NCBI GenBank assembly: GCA_043767025.1
Contig: JAYUHK010000216.1
Coordinates: forward strand, 1 to 22,227
Direction: 5' to 3'
Length of the DNA stretch: 22,227 nucleotides
Source of the DNA: JAYUHK01 sp043767025
GTDB taxonomy: Bacteria; Bacteroidota; Bacteroidia; Chitinophagales; Saprospiraceae
A program made the translations under genes and the position numbers. This document shows positions 13,230 to 21,703 of the stretch, one piece after another (position 1 is the first letter of the stretch; the number at the start of each line of letters is the position of its first letter). The notes below the pieces were generated by a model, which did no database searches, was not told the DNA's origin, and saw only the letters and a list, made by a program, of their open reading frames with translations.

Positions 13230-16050
13230 GAAATGACTTTAAGTTATTACTTGTAATTTTTATAATGTAAGTTCCCGCTTTCAAAGAATTTCCGATTTTA
13301 ACGGTATTGCTAATTGCTTGTTGAAAATCTATTTTATTTGTTTCTACCACACGTCCCAACACGTCAATTAACTCGATCACAACTTCTTTTACATTACTTG
13401 TAGGTTTGATAGTTAATTCAGCTTCCGTTGAAGTTGGGTTAGGATTTACGGAAATCTCAAAATCATTTTTTACAATTTCGTTATTGTCCGTGAGGACATA
13501 TTTTATATAACCGCCGACGGGTGGAGCTAATTTTTTAGTCGTGTAAAGCCGATATTCGCCTTGTCTTAAAATAATATTTTCTGTTACATTTGTGACATTT
13601 ATGCTATCGCCTGAAAAGTAGTCATACCATTTTCCCATATTCTGAAATTCGGGATTGATGGGTTGGGTAGTTAGGTCAAAATTGCCTAAAATATTGACAT
13701 TCATGCTGCTGTGCGTGATTTGGAGTTTCTTTTGATAGACCGAACCTATCTGATAGTAGAAATCTCCATCGAAAAAAGCGGGTTCTGATTTTTTTAAATT
13801 TATTAGCGAGCTTGTGACATTCAATAATCGTTTTCTGTCCGCATTTTGTAAATAATCCCACCGAATTGGCTTCTCTGCAAGTCGGCAATTATTGCTAATT
13901 GTGACACCGTCCGAGCAAGTATTTATGGAATAGTCATAACCCAATTCTCCGAACTGCCACAGCATTTTTGGACCTTGCACAGGATAAAAAAAGCAACTCG
14001 TAAGTTCTTGGCGGCGCAGTGCGGTCGCGAGTTCTTTCACGTCGTAGTCCGCAGCATTTCTGCCAGATTTCAGATTTCTAAACATATTTCGCTCCTCATC
14101 ATGGCTCTCCATGTAGCCCACCAAATGCTGCACCGTCCAGCCGCGATAAACCGTCGCAGTACCTTGCAGATTGCCGTCGCCGAAGCCCATACTCGCTTGA
14201 CCTGCTCCATAATTGGTATTTCCCCAGAGCATCATGCCCAAATTTGCCAGCTCTTTTTCTTCTTGATTGCCTCCAAAATGTTCCAAAATCGTATAGACTT
14301 TCGGATTGGCAGCCACCAAAGTATCGTTTAGCTGCTTCAAAATAGCGATGCGACTTGCATCGTAATTGCCCCATAGACCGACATCATTTCCCGAATTTTT
14401 TTGAGTAAAACCTTTTGAAAGGTCGAAGCGAAAACCGTCGATACGATATTCTGACAACCAGTATTTGAGGCAGCGATACATATATGCTTTGGTTGCATTG
14501 CTTTCGTGGTTGAAGTCATTAAAAACATTATATGGGTGTTTTGCGACAGGGTTAAGCCAAGGATTTTCTGCCGACGGGCGATTATTGGCGGAGTCCCAAT
14601 AGAGTTGCGCAAGCGGCGAGCTTCCAGTTGCATGATTAAAAACTACATCTAAAACGACCGAAATTCCGCGCTTGTGCGCTTCATCAATGAATGTTTTAAA
14701 GGCTTCTGGCGAGCCGTAGTACTTGTCCAAAGCCATGTGGAAGGACGGATTGTAGCCCCAACTTTTATTTCCGTCAAACTCATTGACAGGCATCAGCTCA
14801 ATGCAATTAACGCCTAATTTTTGAAAATAATTCAAAGTATCTGACATGGTTTTATAGTCATGGTTGGCTACAAAATCGCGCAGTAAAGTTTCGTAAATGA
14901 CAAGATTCGTTTTAGGTGGAGCTACATAATTATTTGCTTGCCACGCAAAAGCTGGTTTGCCAATTTGTATCGTAGAAACAGTTCCAGAGGTTATTCCAGT
15001 CGGATAAGCCGGTAAATTTGGAAAAGTTGAGGCACTAATACCTGCATCGTCAGCACTTAAAATTAACTCGCTCAAAGGGTCTGCAACTTTCAAACTTCCG
15101 TCCACAACATACTGATAATTAACCCTTTGTAATGGAGAAAGCCCTCCGATGACCAACCACCAAGTCGCACCGTCGGCACTCCGATTCATTTGATAATTGG
15201 TGTTAAGCATCCAGTTATTGAAGTTGCCGATTACAAAAATATTTTGTTTGTTGGGAGCATAAAATTTTAGCAAAATACTCGTATCGCCAAGTAAATAATT
15301 CGCTCCCAAGTTCATTCCTACGGGCGGCTCTGAAACTTGAAGCGGCTTGGGGACAACATAAAAAAACACAGATTCTTTTGTTTCTGTGACATTTATAGCT
15401 GTGACTTTGACTTCGTGCGTACCAGCCGATGTCACATTTAAGTTATAATTTAAAGTTTTTCCCGATAAAACTTCTGTTAGTAACGCGCCATTATCGGTGA
15501 GTTTTAGGTTTGCATTTTGAGTAGCAGCGGCTTTCACAGAAATATTTTGACCTAATTGAGTGATTAAACTATTGCTGGTTGGAGTCAAAAACTGTACTTG
15601 CAGCCCCACATTTGCAGGCACCAAGTCGTAGAGAATATCGCTACCGTCGGCGTTTCTACCAACCGTACTTCCCGTCGCATCTCTGAACACAAACGCCAAT
15701 TTTAGTACATTTTCGTTGGCTGCGATGTTGTAATAAGTCCGAATATTGAAGGAAATAGAATAAATATTATTTCCTTGAGAGGTCAAAAGTACATTTGGGT
15801 CAGTGGTTGCCCACGCACTTTTAACGTGCTTCCAGTCGCTCGGCGTAGTGCTCGCGTCGGTAATAACTCCCGTATGCGCATAGATAGGAGTCGTAGAATT
15901 TTTAAGAGCCTGATTTCCTTCGGCAGCGTTGAAATAGACTGTCACATTGTCATCAACATTTGGAAAAACTGGATCGGTATAAATAACCTGTGCGGCAAGA
16001 GAAAAACTTAAGCAAAGCGCAGCGAAAAAAAAGATAGTTTTTGAATACAT
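13210..16050 (-). CDS. GH13 alpha-amylase-family enzyme exported by T9SS
   Basis: A 946-aa exported glycoside hydrolase on alpha-glucans. An ATG at 16050 gives a Sec signal peptide (MYSKTIFFFAALCLSFSLAAQ spans 1-21); an in-frame TTG at 16056 is less likely. Two beta-sandwich regions occupy about 22-235. A CBM48-like domain (VIGNFNNWML) is at about 240-335. The GH13 barrel follows from about 385 (LVIYETLLRDF). Its catalytic set is intact: DVVFNH (Asp468, His473), GFRFDLSKGF (nucleophile Asp543), ILEHFG (acid/base Glu590) and ESHDEE (His650, Asp651). Arrangement and motifs are nearest pullulanase/branching-enzyme-like GH13 members. The last ~80 residues (EISVNPNPTS, VIELIDVLGRVV, LKAGTYIIKI) are a type A T9SS sorting domain, which directs the protein across the outer membrane and is normally cleaved off. 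A -7 box lies 82 bases upstream of the ATG. Confidence 0.92.
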   Translation of the reverse strand: MYSKTIFFFAALCLSFSLAAQVIYTDPVFPNVDDNVTVYFNAAEGNQALKNSTTPIYAHTGVITDASTTPSDWKHVKSAWATTDPNVLLTSQGNNIYSISFNIRTYYNIAANENVLKLAFVFRDATGSTVGRNADGSDILYDLVPANVGLQVQFLTPTSNSLITQLGQNISVKAAATQNANLKLTDNGALLTEVLSGKTLNYNLNVTSAGTHEVKVTAINVTETKESVFFYVVPKPLQVSEPPVGMNLGANYLLGDTSILLKFYAPNKQNIFVIGNFNNWMLNTNYQMNRSADGATWWLVIGGLSPLQRVNYQYVVDGSLKVADPLSELILSADDAGISASTFPNLPAYPTGITSGTVSTIQIGKPAFAWQANNYVAPPKTNLVIYETLLRDFVANHDYKTMSDTLNYFQKLGVNCIELMPVNEFDGNKSWGYNPSFHMALDKYYGSPEAFKTFIDEAHKRGISVVLDVVFNHATGSSPLAQLYWDSANNRPSAENPWLNPVAKHPYNVFNDFNHESNATKAYMYRCLKYWLSEYRIDGFRFDLSKGFTQKNSGNDVGLWGNYDASRIAILKQLNDTLVAANPKVYTILEHFGGNQEEKELANLGMMLWGNTNYGAGQASMGFGDGNLQGTATVYRGWTVQHLVGYMESHDEERNMFRNLKSGRNAADYDVKELATALRRQELTSCFFYPVQGPKMLWQFGELGYDYSINTCSDGVTISNNCRLAEKPIRWDYLQNADRKRLLNVTSSLINLKKSEPAFFDGDFYYQIGSVYQKKLQITHSSMNVNILGNFDLTTQPINPEFQNMGKWYDYFSGDSINVTNVTENIILRQGEYRLYTTKKLAPPVGGYIKYVLTDNNEIVKNDFEISVNPNPTSTEAELTIKPTSNVKEVVIELIDVLGRVVETNKIDFQQAISNTVKIGNSLKAGTYIIKITSNNLKSFQKFIKI

Positions 16051-16131
16051 TTTCAATTTATTTAGTTGAGATGATAGAAATTATTTCGATTGAACACTAA
16101 AAATCGTAACCTAACAACAAAAATTACAATG

Positions 16132-16139
16132 CAAATATA
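16132..16139 (-). promoter_or_regulatory. -7 promoter box for the T9SS amylase
   Basis: TATATTTG on the minus strand matches TAnnTTTG exactly, giving a leader of roughly 75 bases. It sits just past the stop codon of the ureohydrolase gene. No TTTG is found at the -33 spacing. Confidence 0.5.
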
Positions 16140-17171
16140 CTACTTTTTATAGAATAAGTTTATCATTTTGTATAATAATCTTGCGCCTACATTTCCGTCC
16201 CAATCGGAGCTGCCGCCGACTTCTACTAAGTCAAAACCAATTATTTCTTTGTCACTCAATCTTAATTTTTTTAATAAATATACAGCTTCTTGATATTCTA
16301 ATCCGCCGGGAACTGGCGTGCCAGTTTGGGGACAAAGTTTGGGGTCGAGCGCGTCAATATCAAAGCTAACATACACTTTTTGGGGCAGCGTTTGGATTAT
16401 TTTGGTACAAATACTATCCCACGACTCGCCATTGTATAGGTCGGATTTCAAATTTTGGTCAAAAAAAATCTCAATTTTCCCATCGGAATTTTTTGCCAAA
16501 TCTACTTCTTCCTCGCAACAATCTCTAATCCCGACCTGCGTAATTTTTGTTATATTACTGATTTTCAGTGCGTTATAAAAAATAGAAGCGTGAGAATATT
16601 CAAAACCTTCGTACGAATTGCGCAAATCACAATGTGCATCAAAATGTAAAATTCCGAACTCTTTGTGACATTCAGATAATGCCTGCAAATAACCCAACGG
16701 AGTGCTATGATCGCCTCCGACCAACCCAACAAACTTATTTTCTGCCAATAAATTTTTACATTCTTGATATACATATTCACGCAGTTCTTCACAGGATTTA
16801 TTGAGCGTGGCGAGCGTTTTTTTCATTTTGGAAGATTGAGTAAGGTCGCCACCATTCTCTAAAAAGTCAATATATTTGACTGATTTTTTTCGTAAAATAT
16901 CATTTTTTTTCAACCAATTTTTGTTTGAATTGCGCATGAAGATTCCATTTTTCCAAGCATTTGGAACGTCCAAGTCAAATAAATCAAGTTGAGAAGAAGC
17001 GGATAAAATATTTTCTGGCGCGCGCGAAGTTCCTGCAGAATACGAAACCGTCACGTCCCAAGGCACAGGAAAAAGAACGACTGCGGCATCTTTTTCTTCA
17101 AAAGGCAGCCCGATAAAATGACCATTTTTTATTCCGACACCATTCGGATTAAATTCATATTTTTTATCCAT
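16140..17171 (-). CDS. arginase/agmatinase-family ureohydrolase
   Basis: A 343-aa cytoplasmic metallohydrolase that would split a guanidino or formimino group: arginine, agmatine or formiminoglutamate. All six manganese ligands of the family are visible: GGDHS (His155), FDAHCD (Asp178, His180, Asp182) and SFDIDALDP (Asp271, Asp273). PQTGTPVPGGLEYQEA (281-296) follows as in agmatinase-type members, and GFDLVEVGG (312-320) closes the fold. The substrate cannot be assigned from these motifs. No histidine-utilisation genes and no arginine decarboxylase are adjacent. It is the third gene of a minus-strand run, 45 bases after the biotin carboxylase, and that gap contains one of the few non-coding TGTGACA copies (17206-17212). 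Confidence 0.88.
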   Translation of the reverse strand: MDKKYEFNPNGVGIKNGHFIGLPFEEKDAAVVLFPVPWDVTVSYSAGTSRAPENILSASSQLDLFDLDVPNAWKNGIFMRNSNKNWLKKNDILRKKSVKYIDFLENGGDLTQSSKMKKTLATLNKSCEELREYVYQECKNLLAENKFVGLVGGDHSTPLGYLQALSECHKEFGILHFDAHCDLRNSYEGFEYSHASIFYNALKISNITKITQVGIRDCCEEEVDLAKNSDGKIEIFFDQNLKSDLYNGESWDSICTKIIQTLPQKVYVSFDIDALDPKLCPQTGTPVPGGLEYQEAVYLLKKLRLSDKEIIGFDLVEVGGSSDWDGNVGARLLYKMINLFYKK

Positions 17172-17216
17172 TTTCTAATAGTTTTTTTAATTTTTATTTA
17201 ATTTTTGTGACAAAAA

Positions 17217-18686
17217 CTAATGTCTAAAATGCCATTCCGTCGGCAAGTTTTCTGGAACAGCTAAAATTTTGTCGTTTTCTAAAAAAAGTTTTAAAGCAAG
17301 TTCGGCGGCTATTTTTACTTCATCGTTTTCAGTACCAGTCACAATTTCAGGATTAAAATATTTTTTTACAAAATTAGTATCAAAATTACCAGTCACAAAT
17401 GCTTGATGCAAACAAACAAATTTTCCAAAAGGAAGCGTAGTTGCAATTCCTTCTACCACATAATTTTCTATTGCAAAAATCATTTTTTGAATAGCTTGCT
17501 CTCTATTTTCACCATAAGTAACTAATTTCGCAAGCATTGGGTCATAAAAAATTGGCACTTCCATTCCTTCTTCATATCCGTCATCTACCCGAATATTTTC
17601 GCCTTTCGGCGGCTGATATTTCGATAAAATTCCGACACTTGGCAAAAAATTATTGTTGGGGTCTTCGGCATAAACACGCAACTCGAGGGCGTGACCAGTT
17701 ATTTTTAAATTTTCTTGACGGAGTGACAGGGTTTCTCCGCGAGCTACACGAATTTGTTGCTCCACCAAATCGATTCCTGTAATCCATTCGGTCACTGGGT
17801 GTTCGACTTGTAATCGAGTGTTCATTTCTAAAAAATAAAAATTTAATTGCTCGTCCAACAAAAATTCTACCGTTCCTGCACCGACATAATCACAGCATTT
17901 TGCTACATTTACAGCCGCTTTGCCCATCGCTTCTCTAATGGCTGGTGTCAGGCACGAAGACGGAGCTTCTTCAACTACTTTTTGGTGTCGTCGCTGCACA
18001 TTACACTCGCGCTCGAACAAATAAACTATGTTTCCGTGCGTGTCCGCAAGGACTTGAATTTCAATATGTCGCGGAGATGTGACATATTTTTCGATGAAAA
18101 CCGAACCATCTCCGAAAGCAGAAGTAGCTTCGCTGATAGCACGATTCATTTGTTCTTCGAGTTCGTCGACTTTCTCTACGATTCTCATTCCTTTGCCGCC
18201 ACCGCCAGCAGACGCTTTTATAAGTATCGGAAAACCAGTCTGTTGCGCTATTTTTTTTGCAGTTTCGACATCTTCAATCGCCTCCTCCGTACCGGGAACC
18301 ATCGGGATATTAAAACTTTTCGCAGCTTGTTTTGCAGCTAATTTGCTGCCCATCATTTCGATAGCTTCTGGAGTCGGACCGATGAAAATAATATCATTTT
18401 GTTTGACTTTTCTGGCAAATTCTGCATTTTCGCTCAAAAAACCATAGCCCGGATGTATGGCATCGGCATTTGTTTTTTTTGCGGCAGCAATAATTTTTTC
18501 AATAACTAAATAAGACTGATTGGAAGGCGAAGCGCCTAAAAAAACAGCTTCGTCGGCGAACCTCACATGAGGTGCGTTGCGGTCTGCTTCCGAATAAACG
18601 GCTACAGTAGCGATACCCATTTTTTGGGCAGTCTTCATCACTCTCAAAGCAATTTCGCCACGATTAGCAACCAATATTTTTTTCAT
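17217..18686 (-). CDS. accC: biotin carboxylase subunit of an acyl-CoA carboxylase (AccC-like)
   Basis: ATP-dependent carboxylation of the biotin carried on a BCCP domain. The 489-aa protein begins MKKILVANRGEIALRV and has the ATP-grasp glycine loop KASAGGGGKGM (157-167). The catalytic block EMNTRLQVEHPVTE (287-300) and the phosphate-binding HPGYGFLSENAEFA (78-91) are present. It is about 40 residues longer than the ~450-aa fatty-acid AccC. Its end, with FYDPMLAKLVTYG and GNFDTNFVKKYF, resembles the carboxylase half of propionyl-CoA, methylcrotonyl-CoA or pyruvate carboxylase alpha subunits. No biotin-carrier domain is fused and no accB is adjacent. The name accC is therefore used in the broad sense; the acceptor is uncertain. 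It starts 13 bases after the aminotransferase stop, consistent with one operon. Confidence 0.9.
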   Translation of the reverse strand: MKKILVANRGEIALRVMKTAQKMGIATVAVYSEADRNAPHVRFADEAVFLGASPSNQSYLVIEKIIAAAKKTNADAIHPGYGFLSENAEFARKVKQNDIIFIGPTPEAIEMMGSKLAAKQAAKSFNIPMVPGTEEAIEDVETAKKIAQQTGFPILIKASAGGGGKGMRIVEKVDELEEQMNRAISEATSAFGDGSVFIEKYVTSPRHIEIQVLADTHGNIVYLFERECNVQRRHQKVVEEAPSSCLTPAIREAMGKAAVNVAKCCDYVGAGTVEFLLDEQLNFYFLEMNTRLQVEHPVTEWITGIDLVEQQIRVARGETLSLRQENLKITGHALELRVYAEDPNNNFLPSVGILSKYQPPKGENIRVDDGYEEGMEVPIFYDPMLAKLVTYGENREQAIQKMIFAIENYVVEGIATTLPFGKFVCLHQAFVTGNFDTNFVKKYFNPEIVTGTENDEVKIAAELALKLFLENDKILAVPENLPTEWHFRH

Positions 18687-18699
18687 TTTGTAAATATTT

Positions 18700-19545
18700 T
18701 TAATTTATTTTTAATGTCACAATATTATTTAATCTTTCAGTAAATTGATTTATTTTATTTTTCTGAAATACTTTTTCCTCCACAAATTCTACCCAGCGAA
18801 TCCCCTGAATCACGTTTGTCAGTATAATTTCGTCGTAGTGATAAATGTCTGCGACGGGAACAGGAGCTACGGCGATGTCAAATTCCAATTCTTTGGAAAG
18901 CTCTAAAATAATTTTTCGCATCACTCCGTCAATACAGCCTTCTGAAATTGGCGGTGTCACAATTTTATTATTTTTTATAAAAAAAATATTTGAGTGGGTG
19001 GCTTCCGCGATGTTTCCTGCGGCATTTTTTAGCAACAAATCATCAAAAGCTAATTCTTTTTTTTGAATACTCGCCATCACATAAGGTAATGAATTGATCG
19101 ATTTAATTCCCGAAAAATAGCTATTTTGAACATATATTTCGTTAGACACAGCAACTTTAAGACCTTTTTCGTAGTTTGGATAGAGGATATCGGAGATAGC
19201 GAAGGCTTCAACGACAAATTTTCCTTCGTAATTGGTTGGCTCATAAAATCCTCCGTCCGCCCTAAAAATAGTAAACCTGACCCGAAAGTTGCCACTGAAC
19301 AATGTCACTTTTTGTATTTCTTTTTCAAAAAAAGATGCACTAAAATTTTCAGGCATCTGAATTTTTAGTCGCTCTACGCCAGTCCGCAGTCTTTCAAAAT
19401 GCAAGTCGAGAAATAATATTTTTCCGTTGATTACTTTTAATGTTTCAAAAATTCCGTCGCCGTACCTGTACGCTCTATTTTCTGCGGAAAGAAATAGTTC
19501 GTTTTGAGATAGCAAAGTTCCATTAAAATTTATAGATAGCGTCAA
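18700..19545 (-). CDS. class IV PLP aminotransferase (PabC/IlvE/Dat-like)
   Basis: A 281-aa pyridoxal-phosphate enzyme of fold type IV, the group that includes branched-chain aminotransferase, D-amino-acid aminotransferase and aminodeoxychorismate lyase. The N-terminal YRYGDGIFETLKV (26-38) and LDLHFERLR (46-54) blocks are typical. The PLP lysine is expected at Lys148 (SGIKSINSLPYV). EATHSNIFFIKNN (181-193) and TPPISEGCIDGVMR (197-210) bind the cofactor phosphate and substrate. The length and the short SGIKSINSLPY motif suit PabC or a related small aminotransferase, but motifs do not settle the substrate. It is the first gene of the run with the biotin carboxylase and ureohydrolase. The intergenic space shared with the EVE gene is 42 bases. 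No exact minus-strand promoter box was found. Confidence 0.87.
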   Translation of the reverse strand: MTLSINFNGTLLSQNELFLSAENRAYRYGDGIFETLKVINGKILFLDLHFERLRTGVERLKIQMPENFSASFFEKEIQKVTLFSGNFRVRFTIFRADGGFYEPTNYEGKFVVEAFAISDILYPNYEKGLKVAVSNEIYVQNSYFSGIKSINSLPYVMASIQKKELAFDDLLLKNAAGNIAEATHSNIFFIKNNKIVTPPISEGCIDGVMRKIILELSKELEFDIAVAPVPVADIYHYDEIILTNVIQGIRWVEFVEEKVFQKNKINQFTERLNNIVTLKIN

Positions 19546-19557
19546 GATTATTTTTGA

Positions 19558-19565
19558 TATATTTG
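19558..19565 (+). promoter_or_regulatory. -7 promoter box for the EVE-domain gene
   Basis: TATATTTG matches TAnnTTTG on the + strand, 22 bases before the ATG at 19588. No TTTG lies at the usual -33 spacing. Confidence 0.45.
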
Positions 19566-19587
19566 TGAAAAATTAAATAAAATCTAA

Positions 19588-19995
19588 ATGAACTATTGGT
19601 TGGTAAAATCAGAGCCAGATACTTTTTCTTGGGATACTTTTGTGGCACTTGGCGGCGATAAATGGGACGGCGTGCGAAACTATCAAGCAAGAAATAATCT
19701 CAAATTAATGAAACTTGGTGACATAGTACTTTTTTATCATAGCAATATTTCTCGTGCCGTCGTGGGTGTTGCGGAGTTGGTTCGGGAATTTTATCCTGAC
19801 CCTACTATCGAAAACGATGCTTGGGTAGTCGTGGACTTAAAACCGCTTCATCAGCTCAAAAAGCCTGTCACATTAGTTGATATTAAAGCAAATGAATCCC
19901 TAAAAAATATTGGACTTATTCGCCAAAGTAGGCTCTCTGTGATGGCACTTGACAAAAGTGAATTTGATGAAATATTACGAATGAGCGAAGAATAA
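19588..19995 (+). CDS. EVE domain protein (PUA-like)
   Basis: A 135-aa single-domain protein. MNYWLVKSEPDTFSWD at the start, WDGVRNYQARNNLKLMKLGD (shown by WDGVRNYQARN, 31-41) and VLFYHSNISRAVVGVAEL are the diagnostic EVE segments. The fold is PUA-like, and relatives in eukaryotes and in some restriction systems read modified bases; the role of the stand-alone bacterial form is not established. The length equals that of normal stand-alone members. It is transcribed opposite to both neighbours and ends seven bases from the convergent metallophosphatase gene. Confidence 0.92.
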   Translation: MNYWLVKSEPDTFSWDTFVALGGDKWDGVRNYQARNNLKLMKLGDIVLFYHSNISRAVVGVAELVREFYPDPTIENDAWVVVDLKPLHQLKKPVTLVDIKANESLKNIGLIRQSRLSVMALDKSEFDEILRMSEE

Positions 19996-20002
19996 CAACT
20001 GT

Positions 20003-21565
20003 TTAAAGTCTTGATTTCCAGTGATTTATTAGAGATTTTCTAATATCTGTGCGTTCATCGTCTTTATTTTTCGGATTTATTATTTCGATAGAAATTATGT
20101 CCGCATTGTCTTTTGTTATCATATCCAATCCTTTTTCTTTGCCCAAAATTAAAAAATCTGTAAGCACAACCGAGTATATTTTTTCATTTTCTAATACTTT
20201 TTTCGCCACAATCCAGTTTTTTTCTTTTTCATCGAAACTAACTTTGGCGCGTTGCAAATATCCGCCGCTACCGATGTTTTTTTGTCCGATGTCTAAAATA
20301 GATTTTAGTAATTTTCCTTTCATTTTTACCAACGGAATACCGCCACCAAAAGGCAGCGTGCGGAGTATATCGTATTGATTTACAGTAGTTTGCAAAATAT
20401 CGTCCAAGCGGATAGAGCCACTGTTGAGCAACGCACAATCCACAGTATCTGCCCACGCGCTGCACATTGCGGAGGTAATAAGTCCTCCTAATTCGCTTTG
20501 CTGAAAGCGATTGTATGCTTCGCTGCCGTTGATTTCATTTTGTAGCTTGGCTATGATTTTTTTGGGTTGAAAATTTGATTTCTCAAAAATTTCTGTTGTA
20601 ATTTTTTCCCATTTTGTGACAATTTTTTGGGTGGCGGAATCTTCTGGAATTTTGTCGGTTATTGGAATTAAAATTGAGTTCAGGAGTATTTTTTTGGATC
20701 GTTTGTCAAACTCAAAATGGTGTTGATAGACCGTTTTGGCATTAGCGTCAGCCTTCGCAATTTTACTATTTCCAACGTTGAGCAGCATATTGTTGTGGTC
20801 GTGACCGCCGATTAGGAGCGGCACGTCGGGCAGCAAAGCAGCTAATTTTTGGTCGTCCGCAAAGTTGAGGTGCGTAATTCCGACGATTACATCTACTTTT
20901 TCTATCGTTTTCAGACGCTCCACAGCGGCTTTCGCAGCTTGAAAAAAATCATCGTAGTGAACATAATCCTTTTTCGTGCTGGGCAAAGTCACTCCAAAAA
21001 AGCCGATTTTAGCAGCCGTTCCGTCGGCATCTTTGACCGTCCAAACGTAGATATTTGGGATAGATTGCGGGGTTTTTAGGCTGTCTATTTTTGAAAATGG
21101 AAAAAAAGTACCGCCGTTATTTTGCCAACAATTACTGCTGACCCAATTAAATTTTGACTCATTCATTCGGTCTTTAAGTTCGTTTTTGTCCAAATCAAAC
21201 TCGTGGTTGCCAAACGTCACTAAGTCTATAAAAGTATTCATTACTTCTACCATTTGCCGCCCTCTGATTTTTTTGTTTTCGTAAGTCAGATTTCCGATGA
21301 CGGACGGGTTCAAAAAATCGCCCGCCATGATACACAGGGAGTTTTGGCTTTTCAGACTTTTCCGAATGGTCGCTGCGCGCGCCATGCCGCCGACTTTGCC
21401 GTTTTCGAGTGGAAAAATTTCATAGACATCGTTGAGTTGGAGCAAGTCAAAGCTGATTTTTCCATCATCGGACGCAGATAATGCTGTTTTGGTTTTTGGA
21501 TTACAAGCACTTATAGCGAGCAGCAGAGCGGTTAGATACAGAAATAATTTTGAAGAAATAGACAT
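20003..21565 (-). CDS. lipoprotein 5'-nucleotidase/2',3'-cyclic phosphodiesterase-like metallophosphatase
   Basis: A 520-aa envelope lipoprotein (lipobox AISAC, Cys21) of the UshA-like family, which releases phosphate from extracellular nucleotides or related esters. The metallophosphoesterase domain carries LNDVYE (Asp46), AGDFLNPS (Asp83), FGNHEFD (Asn120, His121), GITHLN (His232) and GGHDHN (His255, His257). The C-terminal 5'-nucleotidase domain starts near 340, with SELGGLITSAM, LLNSGSIRLDD and an LPFGGGIPL loop. The usual DxH metal pair reads Asp-Val-Tyr; I recall the same NDVYE form in a subgroup of this family, so it need not mean inactivity. The gene appears monocistronic. No exact promoter box is visible upstream of the ATG. 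Confidence 0.9.
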   Translation of the reverse strand: MSISSKLFLYLTALLLAISACNPKTKTALSASDDGKISFDLLQLNDVYEIFPLENGKVGGMARAATIRKSLKSQNSLCIMAGDFLNPSVIGNLTYENKKIRGRQMVEVMNTFIDLVTFGNHEFDLDKNELKDRMNESKFNWVSSNCWQNNGGTFFPFSKIDSLKTPQSIPNIYVWTVKDADGTAAKIGFFGVTLPSTKKDYVHYDDFFQAAKAAVERLKTIEKVDVIVGITHLNFADDQKLAALLPDVPLLIGGHDHNNMLLNVGNSKIAKADANAKTVYQHHFEFDKRSKKILLNSILIPITDKIPEDSATQKIVTKWEKITTEIFEKSNFQPKKIIAKLQNEINGSEAYNRFQQSELGGLITSAMCSAWADTVDCALLNSGSIRLDDILQTTVNQYDILRTLPFGGGIPLVKMKGKLLKSILDIGQKNIGSGGYLQRAKVSFDEKEKNWIVAKKVLENEKIYSVVLTDFLILGKEKGLDMITKDNADIISIEIINPKNKDDERTDIRKSLINHWKSRL

Positions 21566-21663
21566 TTGATACTATAAATTTGGTTAAAAATACACCAAAA
21601 CAACGTGTAAAATTACTAAAAATACTTTAAAAATTGTCTAAACTTAAATACAAACCAAAAAGA

Positions 21664-21703
21664 AGTCCCAACAAGAGCGCAGCTCTTGTTGGGACTTTTT
21701 TTT
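21664..21703 (-). terminator. strong bidirectional intrinsic terminator
   Basis: A perfect 15-pair stem (21664-21678 with 21682-21696) and a three-base loop. On the minus strand it follows the stop of the partial gene directly and is trailed by TTCTTTTT. On the + strand it is followed by eight T residues. It ends the gene entering from the right edge. Confidence 0.88.

Larger units (their letters stand above)
3321..20621. repeat. dispersed heptamer TGTGACA/TGTCACA, 27 copies
   Basis: Exact copies start at 3321, 3392, 3566, 6041, 7019, 8405, 8615, 8957, 9881, 10500, 10974, 11836, 11905, 12087, 13591, 13813, 13900, 15385, 15430, 15940, 16664, 17206, 18078, 18715, 18955, 19866 and 20615. Seventeen read TGTGACA and ten TGTCACA on the + strand. 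Nineteen coding copies encode Val-Thr (GTG-ACA or GTC-ACA); seven lie in other phases (Cys-Asp, Cys-His, Ser-His or Ser-Gln) and one is intergenic. Flanks are usually A or T. None occurs before 3321. Confidence 0.7.

Noticed and set aside
13210..16050. Reading the dense Asn-Val-Thr content of the amylase as a repeat protein
   Set aside because: There is no periodic spacing; it reflects beta-sandwich composition and the dispersed heptamer.
16051..16056. TTG start two codons upstream of the T9SS amylase ATG
   Set aside because: The ATG at 16050 already gives a normal signal peptide; a TTG start is not needed.
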